NCBI GenBank assembly: GCA_016713765.1
Contig: JADJON010000003.1
Coordinates: forward strand, 992,001-1,056,000
Reading direction: 5' to 3'
DNA length: 64,000 nucleotides
DNA from: Bacteroidota bacterium
GTDB taxonomy: Bacteria; Bacteroidota; Bacteroidia; AKYH767-A; 2013-40CM-41-45
This document shows, piece after piece, positions 39,974 through 46,592 of this stretch. Both the position numbers and the translations under genes were made by a program. The notes beneath the pieces were generated by a model that was not told where the DNA came from, ran no database searches, and saw only the letters and a program-made list of their open reading frames with translations. Each line of letters starts with the position of its first letter. The stretch's first letter is position 1.

Positions 39974-39986
39974 ATAGTGAATCCTG

Positions 39987-40012
39987 TCCGCCGAAGCTTT
40001 AGCGTAGGCGGG
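39987..40012 (+). repeat. Hairpin element, copy 3 (CCGCC/GGCGG)
   Basis: Stem CCGCC/GGCGG around interior GAAGCTTTAGCGTA. Confidence 0.8.
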
Positions 40013-40023
40013 AGCGAATTTTA

Positions 40024-40049
40024 CCTGCCGAAGCTTTAGCGTAGGCAGG
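40024..40049 (+). repeat. Hairpin element, copy 4 (CCTGCC/GGCAGG)
   Basis: Perfect 6-bp stem around interior GAAGCTTTAGCGTA. Confidence 0.85.
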
Positions 40050-40102
40050 AGCGAATAGCGAATAGCGAACAGCGAATAGTAAAAAGTGAATAGTGAATTT
40101 TA

Positions 40103-40128
40103 CCTGCCGAAGCTTTTGCGTAGGCAGG
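40103..40128 (+). repeat. Hairpin element, copy 5 (CCTGCC/GGCAGG)
   Basis: Perfect 6-bp stem; the interior differs by one base (GAAGCTTTTGCGTA). Confidence 0.85.
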
Positions 40129-40154
40129 AACAAATAGTAAAAAGTGAATCTTGT

Positions 40155-40178
40155 CCACCGATGCTTTTGCTTAGGTGG
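40155..40178 (+). repeat. Hairpin element, copy 6 (CCACC/GGTGG)
   Basis: Stem bases changed on both sides relative to copy 3 (CCGCC/GGCGG to CCACC/GGTGG), so pairing is kept; interior GATGCTTTTGCTTA is diverged. Confidence 0.75.
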
Positions 40179-40273
40179 GAGTGGTAGAAATAGAATCCAT
40201 TATTAATTCTAATAAAAGAAACAGCATCTATGGCGTTGTGAAAATGGGTGGGCGGTTGGAATCTTTGAAAAAG

Positions 40274-40645
40274 ATGATACAAAGCTTCAAAGACCTCCAA
40301 ATCTGGAACCGATCCGTTGACTTATCGATCGAGATCTATCAGGCAACTGCTACCTTCCCAAAATCTGAACTCTTCGGACTAACCAGTCAGATACGCAGAG
40401 CAGGGGTTTCACCAGCAGCAAATATCGCTGAAGGCTGGAGCCGGAAAACCAGCAGAAGCTTTCACCACTTCCTCGATATCTCCCGAGGATCACTCGCCGA
40501 ACTCTATACGCACTTGGAAATATCCCGACGATTGGATTTCATTCCTGATCTCTCCGCCCAACGACTAATGGTCGAGAGTGACGAAATCAGCAAGATGATC
40601 CACGTCATGCAACTTAAAATAGACCCTCAACATAAGCTGAGATAA
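40274..40645 (+). CDS. Four-helix-bundle (S23) protein 2, inside the sdh operon
   Basis: A 123-residue S23-family protein starting MIQSFKDLQIWNRSVDLS; upstream in-frame ATGs at 40175 and 40244 would add an atypical extension. Family signatures are FKDLQIW at the start, FGLTSQIRRAGVSPAANIAEGW and the helix HHFLDISRGSLAELYTHLEIS. It differs clearly from S23 protein 1, so the two are not a recent duplication. It splits sdhA from sdhB. GCGAATA arrays lie on its left and TATTCGC (the reverse complement) on its right, giving the same inverted bracket seen around S23 gene 1. Role unknown. Confidence 0.88.
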   Translation: MIQSFKDLQIWNRSVDLSIEIYQATATFPKSELFGLTSQIRRAGVSPAANIAEGWSRKTSRSFHHFLDISRGSLAELYTHLEISRRLDFIPDLSAQRLMVESDEISKMIHVMQLKIDPQHKLR

Positions 40646-40683
40646 TAATCGGATCGAACCGCAGCAACTGCGATCCCAAATAC

Positions 40684-40722
40684 TATTCGCTGTTCGCTAT
40701 TCGCTATTCGCTCCGCTCGAAC
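40684..40722 (-). repeat. Heptamer array (TATTCGC) between S23 gene 2 and sdhB
   Basis: About five units TATTCGC/TGTTCGC, the reverse complement of the GCGAATA units left of the S23 gene, ending some 20 bp before the sdhB start codon. Confidence 0.85.
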
Positions 40723-40742
40723 CTGACTAAATAAACCAACAT

Positions 40743-41501
40743 ATGGCAGAAACCATCAACCTCAAACTGAAGATCTGGCGTCAGAAGAACCATTCTGACC
40801 GCGGAACCTTCGAACTTTACGACATGCCGGGCGTGAGTACGCACATGTCGTTTCTCGAGATGATGGACGTGTTGAACGACCGCCTCATCCGGGAAGGAAA
40901 AGATCCGGTCGCGTTCGACCACGATTGCCGCGAAGGCATCTGCGGCATGTGCTCGATGTACATCAACGGCCGTGCACACGGACCGCTGAAGGGCACCACG
41001 ACCTGCCAGCTCCACATGCGCCACTTCTCCGACGGAGAAACGGTCACCATCGAACCCTGGCGCGCCGAGGCGTTCCCGGTCATCAAGGACCTGGTGGTCG
41101 ACCGCACCGCCTTCGATAAGATCATCGCCGCCGGCGGTTATATCTCCGCCAATACCGGCAATGCTCCCGACGCCAACGCGATTCCGATCGAGAAGGCGAA
41201 GTCGGACGAAGCCTTCGACGCGGCCGCCTGCATCGGCTGCGGCGCCTGCGTGGCCTCCTGCAAGAACGCTTCCGGCATGCTGTTCCTCTCCGCAAAAGTC
41301 TCCCACCTCGCGCTGCTGCCGCAAGGCGAACCCGAGCGCCGCGAACGCGTGCTGAAGATGATCATCGCCCACGACGAATCCGGCTTCGGCAGCTGCACCA
41401 ACACCGGCGCCTGCGAAGCGGAATGTCCGAAAGGCATTTCCATCAGCCACATCGCCCGGATGAACCGGGAGTATGTGCGGGCGTCGTTGACGAAGGAGTG
41501 A
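40743..41501 (+). CDS. sdhB: Succinate dehydrogenase/fumarate reductase iron-sulfur subunit
   Basis: A 252-residue subunit carrying three Fe-S clusters. The [2Fe-2S] ligands are Cys62, Cys67, Cys70 and Cys88 (DCREGICGMCSMY, TTTCQLHM). The [4Fe-4S] and [3Fe-4S] ligands lie in CIGCGACVASCKN and CTNTGACEAECPKG. It relays electrons from the SdhA flavin to the SdhC hemes. Separated from sdhA by 770 bp, so either the whole insert is co-transcribed or sdhB uses a promoter within it; none was recognised. The stop codon (GAG TGA) is followed by a GTGAACA array. Confidence 0.96.
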   Translation: MAETINLKLKIWRQKNHSDRGTFELYDMPGVSTHMSFLEMMDVLNDRLIREGKDPVAFDHDCREGICGMCSMYINGRAHGPLKGTTTCQLHMRHFSDGETVTIEPWRAEAFPVIKDLVVDRTAFDKIIAAGGYISANTGNAPDANAIPIEKAKSDEAFDAAACIGCGACVASCKNASGMLFLSAKVSHLALLPQGEPERRERVLKMIIAHDESGFGSCTNTGACEAECPKGISISHIARMNREYVRASLTKE

Positions 41502-41558
41502 TCTTAGTGAACAGTAAACAGTGAACAGTGAACAGTGAATAGTGAATAGTGAATCCTG

Positions 41559-41584
41559 CCCGCCGAAGCTTTAGCGTAGGCGGG
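41559..41584 (+). repeat. Hairpin element, copy 7 (CCCGCC/GGCGGG)
   Basis: 6-bp perfect stem in which the T-A pair of the CCTGCC/GGCAGG type is replaced by C-G; interior GAAGCTTTAGCGTA. Confidence 0.85.
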
Positions 41585-41595
41585 AGTGAATTTTA

Positions 41596-41621
41596 CCTGC
41601 CGAAGCTTTAGCGTAGGCAGG
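41596..41621 (+). repeat. Hairpin element, copy 8 (CCTGCC/GGCAGG)
   Basis: Perfect stem, consensus interior, only 11 bp after copy 7. Confidence 0.85.
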
Positions 41622-41808
41622 AGCGAATAGTGGCGAATAGCCAATAGCGAATAGCGAATAGTAAAAATTAAATAGCGAATCCTGCCTGTCGGAGCTTTAA
41701 CATAGGTAGGAGTGAGTAGTTTTCTTTTATGATTGTAGCCTGCCCAGGCATGCCTGGGTGGGCGATGGTAGTTCGGAGAAGAATTGGTTAGTGAGCAGTG
41801 AATCCTGC

Positions 41809-41832
41809 CCGCCGAAGCTTTAGCGTAGGCGG
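41809..41832 (+). repeat. Hairpin element, copy 10 (CCGCC/GGCGG)
   Basis: Consensus interior GAAGCTTTAGCGTA; shortened stem. Copy 9 is the degenerate one at 41681-41710. Confidence 0.8.
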
Positions 41833-41929
41833 AAGCCAATAGCGATTAGTTTATTGAGATTGGATTGTGAAGTAGAAGCGTTAGACGCTTGAATTGTAAT
41901 AGTTAGAACTTCACCTGACAGACAGGGTT

Positions 41930-41993
41930 GGTTAAAAGTTATTTCCGGTCTGACGGATTTTTAAGGATCCGTCGCCCGGAATAACTTTTAACC
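41930..41993 (-). terminator. Long nested hairpin at the transposase 3' end
   Basis: Outer arms 41930-41948 and 41976-41993 (GGTTAAAAGTTATTTCCGG against CCGGAATAACTTTTAACC, one bulged T), inner arms GACGGAT/ATCCGTC (41952-41958, 41967-41973). It overlaps the last transposase codons. It may insulate the transposase from outside transcription. Confidence 0.6.
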
Positions 41994-43034
41994 GGTTGCT
42001 AATTTATCGAGCATTTTACTTTGCGCCAAGGGTATGCTGTCCAGGAATGTCTCCATTGGTGTTTTACCAAAGCAGTATTTTCCGGTGTGTGTCCTTTCAC
42101 AGTTGTACTCTTCTATCCACTGATCCAGATCCTTCTGTAATTCCTCCAGCGATCCAAAGACCTTTTTTCGGAAGGCAACCGCATAAAACTCGTTCTGGAT
42201 TGTCCGATGGAAGCGTTCGCAGATGCCGTTGGTTTGAGGATGCCGGGCCTTGGTACGGCTATGATCGATATCCTCCAGTGTCAGATAAAGACTGTACTCA
42301 TGACTCTCCCGCTTGCCGTTGTACTCTGTACCCCGGTCTGTGAGTACCCGAAGCAGCGGCAAGCCATGCTCCTCAAAGAATGGTAGCACCTTGTCGTTGA
42401 GCATATCGGCTGCCGTCAAGGCGTTCTTACGGTCATACAATTTGGCAAAGGCTACTTTGCTGTAGGTGTCGATGAAGGTTTGCTGGTAAATCCGGCCTAC
42501 ACCCTTGATATTGCCCACATAATACGTGTCCTGGGCTCCAAGGTAACCGGGGTGTTCGGTTTCAATCTCGCCAATGGCTTCCTGCTGTTCCCGTTTCTTT
42601 TCCATGGCAACCAGTTGCGCTTCGGTGAGAATCAGTCCGTCTTGAGCCACTTTCGCCTCCAAAGCGCTCAGACGCTTGGCAAAGGTCTCCAGATCATGCC
42701 GCATCCAGATATACCGTACCCCGGCCGGTGAAACAGAAATCCCCTTCTTACGCAACTCGTTCGATGCACGAAGCTGACCGTAGGCCGGATAGTCGGTGGC
42801 CATCTGTACGATGGCGTTCTCCCAGGCTATATCCATCCGATTGGCCAGTATCGGCTTCTTCCGACTGATCTCCTGCAGAGCCGTCTCCCCACCGGTATCG
42901 TACAACTCTTTGATCCGATAGAAACTATCCCGTGAATAGCCCATCACTTTGCACGCCTGGGATACATTACCCAATTGTTCGGCTAACTTCAACAAGCCTA
43001 ACTTGGTTTTGATTAACTTAGCTTCTGTATTCAT
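41988..43034 (-). CDS. IS481-family transposase
   Basis: A 348-residue DDE transposase. An N-terminal helix-turn-helix region (about 1-75: KLAEQLGNVSQACKVMGYSRDSFYRIKEL) binds the ends. The integrase core (about 165-330) carries the acidic triad candidates: Asp in the QDTYYVG/FIDTYSKVAFAKLYD strands, Asp in LTDRGTEYNG, and Glu in NGICERFHRTIQNEFY. The tail has the family's LDQWIEEYNCERTHTGKYCFGKTPME. No frameshift or stop interrupts it. It acts in cis on the 41895-43116 element. Confidence 0.95.
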   Translation of the reverse strand: MNTEAKLIKTKLGLLKLAEQLGNVSQACKVMGYSRDSFYRIKELYDTGGETALQEISRKKPILANRMDIAWENAIVQMATDYPAYGQLRASNELRKKGISVSPAGVRYIWMRHDLETFAKRLSALEAKVAQDGLILTEAQLVAMEKKREQQEAIGEIETEHPGYLGAQDTYYVGNIKGVGRIYQQTFIDTYSKVAFAKLYDRKNALTAADMLNDKVLPFFEEHGLPLLRVLTDRGTEYNGKRESHEYSLYLTLEDIDHSRTKARHPQTNGICERFHRTIQNEFYAVAFRKKVFGSLEELQKDLDQWIEEYNCERTHTGKYCFGKTPMETFLDSIPLAQSKMLDKLATG

Positions 43035-43141
43035 TGTCTGACAGTTTAGGGGTTATTGTTATGTTTCGTATCCTAAAGATAACCCTTATCTGTCAGATTA
43101 AATACTAACTAGTACACTTGAATTGCTATAGAATTTAAAGC

Positions 43142-43177
43142 CAATAAAAAAGCCCCGCATGCGGGGCTTTTTTATTG
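43142..43177. terminator. Perfect bidirectional terminator
   Basis: A 36-bp perfect palindrome: CAATAAAAAAGCCCCGC followed by its complement, giving GC-rich stem arms with A- and T-runs on both sides. It terminates the cytochrome c/DUF4920 operon on the minus strand. Confidence 0.9.
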
Positions 43178-43183
43178 TTGCCT

Positions 43184-43244
43184 TACTATTCACTGTTTAC
43201 TGTTCACTGTTTACTGTTCACTGTTCACTATTCACTGTTCACTC
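43184..43244 (-). repeat. Heptamer array fused to the cytochrome c stop codon
   Basis: Eight units of GTGAACA/GTAAACA/GTGAATA on the minus strand. The gene's stop codon (GAG TGA ACA) is the TGA of the first unit. Confidence 0.9.
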
Positions 43245-43670
43245 CTTAATCGCCAACTTCCGGATCCGGCTCACCGGCCCCGGACAATGTTGCGAATGAC
43301 AGGCCAGACAGGTATTGACGACGTTGTTGTAGTTCTCCGTGAGTTCTTCCGGCTTGCTGGCGAGGAAGGACTTTACGGACTTCAGATAAATGTCGGCGAA
43401 CACCGGAAAGGCTTCGGTCTTGGTCTCCGCGTCGGTCGGCTTGGCGGTGTTGATCTTGTCGATCTCCGTCGGATAGTTGCGGTCGTTGAGTTTCCCTTCC
43501 AGCACACCGGGGCGCGCGTCCACGAGTTGCTTCTCCATGCGGCGCATGAGCAGGGAAAGCTCGCTCGATCCGTTCGGATTGCGATCCTGCACCGGTTCCT
43601 GGGGCGTCATCCAGGACGCCAGCAAGACGACCGATGCGACAACGAGGGAAGAGATCCAGTGCTTATTCAT
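43239..43670 (-). CDS. Small exported cytochrome c-like protein
   Basis: A 143-residue protein. The ATG at 43670 gives a signal peptide/anchor (MNKHWISSLVVASVVLLASW); the long basic extension up to 43763 is overlap with the upstream gene's other frame. One heme-c motif near the C-terminus, NTCLACHSQHC, is followed by PGPVSRIRKL. The helical body preceding it (LSLLMRRMEKQLVDARPGVLEG) resembles single-heme periplasmic proteins of the cytochrome c' fold. It overlaps the DUF4920 gene by 8 bp, so translation is probably coupled. Its stop codon lies within a heptamer array. Confidence 0.75.
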   Translation of the reverse strand: MNKHWISSLVVASVVLLASWMTPQEPVQDRNPNGSSELSLLMRRMEKQLVDARPGVLEGKLNDRNYPTEIDKINTAKPTDAETKTEAFPVFADIYLKSVKSFLASKPEELTENYNNVVNTCLACHSQHCPGPVSRIRKLAIKE

Positions 43671-44124
43671 AGAGCAATACGCCGTCGGCTTCGAACGAAA
43701 GTGATTTCTCTTCTTCCGTGATCTTTTCGATTTCTTCTTTCGACTTACCCGCGTCCTGGGCATAGTGGCGAAGTTCTTCCACCGTCGTGACCTCGTAGGT
43801 AGCGACGCCGTTCAACACCAGTTTCTTGCCCGCGCAATCCTTCGGCAGGAAGAAGCCGTAGTCTTTGAAACGGATCATCATCGTTTCGCCATTGCCGACG
43901 TCCATCTTCGCCCAGCAGCCTTTCTTCTGGCAGACTTCGTTGACCGTTCCGGTGATTTTCGCCTGGACGTTTTCTTTTCCTTTCAGGAGCTCCGGCAGCT
44001 TGGATGCCTCCATGGCATTGTCGGCCGTGATCTTTTCGCCGAACGATTTCGGTTCGGACTGTTTCTGTGCGCTGACCGCCAAAGTCGTGACGACCAGCAG
44101 GAGCAGGGTGATGATTCGTTTCAT
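43663..44124 (-). CDS. DUF4920 domain exported protein
   Basis: A 153-residue exported protein; the ATG at 44124 begins the signal peptide (MKRIITLLLLVVTTLAVSAQ). An in-frame ATG at 44145 lies in the promoter. DUF4920 signatures are FGEKITADNAMEASKLPELL, VQAKITGTVNEVCQKKGCWAKM and FKDYGFFLPKDCAGKKLVLNG. The OB-like fold and conserved Cys suggest metal or redox binding, but function is unproven. It forms an operon with the downstream cytochrome c-like gene (8-bp overlap). Confidence 0.85.
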   Translation of the reverse strand: MKRIITLLLLVVTTLAVSAQKQSEPKSFGEKITADNAMEASKLPELLKGKENVQAKITGTVNEVCQKKGCWAKMDVGNGETMMIRFKDYGFFLPKDCAGKKLVLNGVATYEVTTVEELRHYAQDAGKSKEEIEKITEEEKSLSFEADGVLLYE

Positions 44125-44142
44125 GATCGGTTTTTCGTTAAA

Positions 44143-44150
44143 CAAAGTTA
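44143..44150 (-). promoter_or_regulatory. -7 promoter box TAACTTTG of the DUF4920 gene
   Basis: Perfect TAnnTTTG on the minus strand, ending 19 nt before the ATG at 44124. It supports that start over 44145. Confidence 0.65.
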
Positions 44151-44189
44151 GCCAATTTACCCGGAAGGGGCCGCCTTCCGCCGGATTGC

Positions 44190-44197
44190 TATTTTTA
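44190..44197 (+). promoter_or_regulatory. Possible -7 box TATTTTTA of the M1 peptidase gene
   Basis: One mismatch at the last position; it stands 5 nt before the ATG at 44202, the same distance as the leaderless-type boxes before glyS and the DUF3109 gene. Confidence 0.4.
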
Positions 44198-44201
44198 CGG
44201 C

Positions 44202-46064
44202 ATGATCAAACGACTGGCCCCCTGGATCTTTTCTGCGCTTTTTGCAGCCTGCGCTTCCAAAAAAGAGGCCAACCATGAAAAAACGTTCATGACTACTCAA
44301 GATCCGCACACCTTCGCACAACCCGATTCCGCCCGGATGACCCACCTGAGCCTCGACCTCACGGTCGACTTCAAACGCCAGGTCCTGGAGGGCACCGCTA
44401 CCTGCTCCGTGGACGTCCAGCCGGGCAGTACCAGTGTCATCTTCGATACGCGCGACCTCCACATTGCATCGGTCGCCGTTGACGGACAACCCGTTCAGGA
44501 TTTCCAGCTCGGCGATTCCGTCGAATACCTCGGACAAGCCTTGCGCGTACCGGTAACCACCGGTAAGCATTCCGTCTCGATCCGCTATTCGACATCCCCA
44601 CAAGCTGCAGCGCTGCAGTGGTTGAGTCCGCAGCAGACCGCCGGAAAAAAGTACCCTTTCCTGTTTACCCAGTCGCAGGCGATCCTCGCTCGCACCTGGG
44701 CGCCGGTACAGGATAGTCCGGGCATCCGTTTCACCTACGACGCGACCCTGCATGTACCCGACGGGCTGATGGCCGTGATGAGCGCCGAAAACCCGACTGC
44801 CCGATCGAAAGACGGTGTGTACCGATTCAAGATGGAGCAGGCGATCCCCGCTTACCTGCTCGCGCTGGCGGTCGGTGATTTCGACTACCACCGCTACGAC
44901 GATCGTTCCGGTGTTTACGCCGAGCCCGCCACCCTGCCGATGGCCGCCGACGAATTCACCGACCTGCCGAAGATGATCACGGCCGCCGAGCAATTGTACG
45001 GACCGTATGCCTGGGGACGTTACGACCTCATCATCCTGCCGCCCTCCTTCCCCTTCGGCGGCATGGAAAATCCGCGCGTCACCTTTGCCACGCCGACCAT
45101 CATCGCCGGCGATAAGTCCCTCACCACGCTGGTGGCGCACGAGCTGGCCCACTCGTGGAGCGGCAACCTGGTGACGAACGCGACCTGGAACGACTTCTGG
45201 CTCAACGAAGGCTTCACGGTGTATTTCGAGAACCGGATCATGGAAGCCTTGTACGGAAAAGATTTCGCCGACATGCAACGACGGCTCGGACAAGACGACC
45301 TGCTCGAAACCGTCAAAGACCTCGGCGCATCCAATCCGGATACCCGACTCAAACTGGATCTCAAAGGCCGCGACCCCGACGAAGGCGTGAGCGATATCGC
45401 CTATGAAAAAGGCAACAACCTCCTGCTGGTGATCGAACAATACACCGGCCGGGAAAAGTGGGACCGCTTCCTCAACGATTACTTCCGCAAACACGCGTTC
45501 AGCACGATGAACACCGAGGCATTCCTCGAAGAACTGCGCGCGGGCTTGTTTGCCAATGATCCCAACGGCTGGGACTCGCTGAAGATCGAGGCATGGGTTT
45601 ACCAGCCCGGCCTGCCGGCGAATATGCTGCGCATCGAATCGGAACGCTTCAGCAAAGTTGAAAAAGTGATAGCCGACTGGAAAGGCGGCGTTGCGCCGAC
45701 AACGGAAGCCACCAACGGCTGGAGCGCGTTCGAATGGGTGCACTTCCTCCGCTCCCTGCCCGACAGTCTTCCGCACGACGATCTACGCTACCTCGACCAG
45801 ACGTTCGGGTTCTCCCGGACGGGCAACAACGAGATCCTGTTCAGCTGGATGGAATACTGCATCCGTGATCGCTACACCGCAATCTATCCGGCACTGGAAG
45901 CTTTCCTCAACGAAGTCGGCCGCAGGAAATACGTCAAGCCACTCTTCCAGGCACTGCTGCAAACTCCCGAAGGAAAGATCGAAGCAAAAAAAATCTACGC
46001 CGCCGCCCGACCGAACTATCATTTCATTACACAGGCAACGGTGGATGAGTTGATGGCGGAATGA
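44202..46064 (+). CDS. M1-family zinc aminopeptidase lipoprotein
   Basis: A 620-residue exported aminopeptidase. Lipoprotein signal MIKRLAPWIFSALFAAC. An N-terminal saddle-like beta domain (about 45-225) is followed by the catalytic domain: substrate motif GGMEN (about residue 286) and the zinc site HELAHSW with His313, Glu314 and His317 plus Glu336 in NEGF, an exact HExxH-x18-E. The C-terminal helical domain and overall length resemble leukotriene-A4-hydrolase-like members. It trims N-terminal residues from peptides outside the cytoplasmic membrane. Its TGA stop forms the first bases of a GAGGGAC array. Confidence 0.94.
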   Translation: MIKRLAPWIFSALFAACASKKEANHEKTFMTTQDPHTFAQPDSARMTHLSLDLTVDFKRQVLEGTATCSVDVQPGSTSVIFDTRDLHIASVAVDGQPVQDFQLGDSVEYLGQALRVPVTTGKHSVSIRYSTSPQAAALQWLSPQQTAGKKYPFLFTQSQAILARTWAPVQDSPGIRFTYDATLHVPDGLMAVMSAENPTARSKDGVYRFKMEQAIPAYLLALAVGDFDYHRYDDRSGVYAEPATLPMAADEFTDLPKMITAAEQLYGPYAWGRYDLIILPPSFPFGGMENPRVTFATPTIIAGDKSLTTLVAHELAHSWSGNLVTNATWNDFWLNEGFTVYFENRIMEALYGKDFADMQRRLGQDDLLETVKDLGASNPDTRLKLDLKGRDPDEGVSDIAYEKGNNLLLVIEQYTGREKWDRFLNDYFRKHAFSTMNTEAFLEELRAGLFANDPNGWDSLKIEAWVYQPGLPANMLRIESERFSKVEKVIADWKGGVAPTTEATNGWSAFEWVHFLRSLPDSLPHDDLRYLDQTFGFSRTGNNEILFSWMEYCIRDRYTAIYPALEAFLNEVGRRKYVKPLFQALLQTPEGKIEAKKIYAAARPNYHFITQATVDELMAE

Positions 46065-46174
46065 GGGACGAGGGACGAGGGGTGTGGGATGAGATGCGAG
46101 ATGCGAGGTGCGAGGAGCGAGGAGCGAGGAGCGAGGAGCGAGGAGCGAGGAGCGAGGAGCGAGGAGCGAGGAAC
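46064..46174 (+). repeat. Heptamer array (GAGGGAC then GCGAGGA)
   Basis: Begins in the stop codon of the M1 gene (TGAGGGACGAG). After a few GAGGGAC and GCGAGAT units it becomes about nine nearly perfect GCGAGGA units (46108-46172). The 200 bp that follow (46175-46375) hold nothing recognisable except a short direct repeat GGCAAAATAT. Confidence 0.9.
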
Positions 46175-46375
46175 AAATTGATACAGGCAAAATATACTGG
46201 CAAAATATTTAGCGAAGGAAGGAAGGATTTTGGGAGCGCAACGCCCTCACGCTGCTCACCAGCGGTCCCGTGTTCTCTCGTCATGTAAACGTTCGTCCGC
46301 TTATCAGCCAGATACGTGACGAGATCACCCGGGGCTAGACCGGAACGGTCTTCTTCGCCTCATCAGCAGACCGGA

Positions 46376-46592
46376 TTCGCTATTCACTCCCACCTTCGCT
46401 AAAGCTCCGGCGGGCAGGATTCACTGTTTACCAAAAAACTATTCGCTATTCGCTGTTCGCTGTTCGCTCCTTCCTTCGCTAGAGCTTCGGCAGGTAAAAT
46501 TCGCTCCCGCCTACGCTAAAGCTACGGCGGGCAGGATTCACTATTCACTGTTTACTGTTCACTGTTTACTGTTCACTGTTTACTGTTCACTC
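46376..46592 (-). repeat. Heptamer arrays and hairpin elements after the DUF885 gene
   Basis: Units TATTCGC/TGTTCGC (46441-46465) and TTCACTG/TTTACTG (46535-46590) alternate with hairpin copies at 46389-46414 and 46469-46494 (each with one stem mismatch) and 46506-46531 (perfect CCCGCC/GGCGGG). The last units run into the DUF885 coding end (AGT GAA CAG TAA on the minus strand). Confidence 0.88.
46506..46531 (-). repeat. Hairpin element, copy 13 (CCCGCC/GGCGGG)
   Basis: Reverse orientation; interior TACGCTAAAGCTAC; perfect 6-bp stem. Confidence 0.8.

Larger units (their letters stand above)
39974..40160 (+). repeat. Heptamer arrays with hairpin elements between sdhA and S23 gene 2
   Basis: GTGAATA/GCGAATA/GTAAAAA units start two codons after the sdhA stop and continue to about 40152. 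They are interrupted by four hairpin copies at 39987-40012, 40024-40049, 40103-40128 and 40155-40178. Confidence 0.85.
41508..41832 (+). repeat. Heptamer arrays and four hairpin elements after sdhB
   Basis: GTGAACA/GTGAATA units from 41508, GCGAATA units near 41630-41680. Hairpin copies: 41559-41584 (CCCGCC/GGCGGG), 41596-41621 (CCTGCC/GGCAGG), 41681-41710 (degenerate, CCTGCC/GGTAGG with wobble), 41809-41832 (CCGCC/GGCGG). A different perfect palindrome, CCCAGGCATGCCTGGG, lies at 41743-41758. No gene is present. Confidence 0.85.
41895..43116 (-). mobile_element. IS481-family insertion sequence, complete with target-site duplication
   Basis: A 1222-bp element. Imperfect terminal inverted repeats of about 35 bp begin TGTA(A/C)TAGTTAG on each end and share CTGACAGA and AGGGTT further in. 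A 7-bp direct repeat CTTGAAT flanks both ends (41888-41894 and 43117-43123), the target-site duplication. The single transposase frame is intact, so the copy may still be active. It inserted beside the repeat-rich gap after sdhB, next to a terminator. Confidence 0.9.

Noticed and set aside
44157..45776. Antisense ORF opposite the M1 peptidase gene
   Set aside because: Shadow of a GC-rich gene; composition unlike a real protein.
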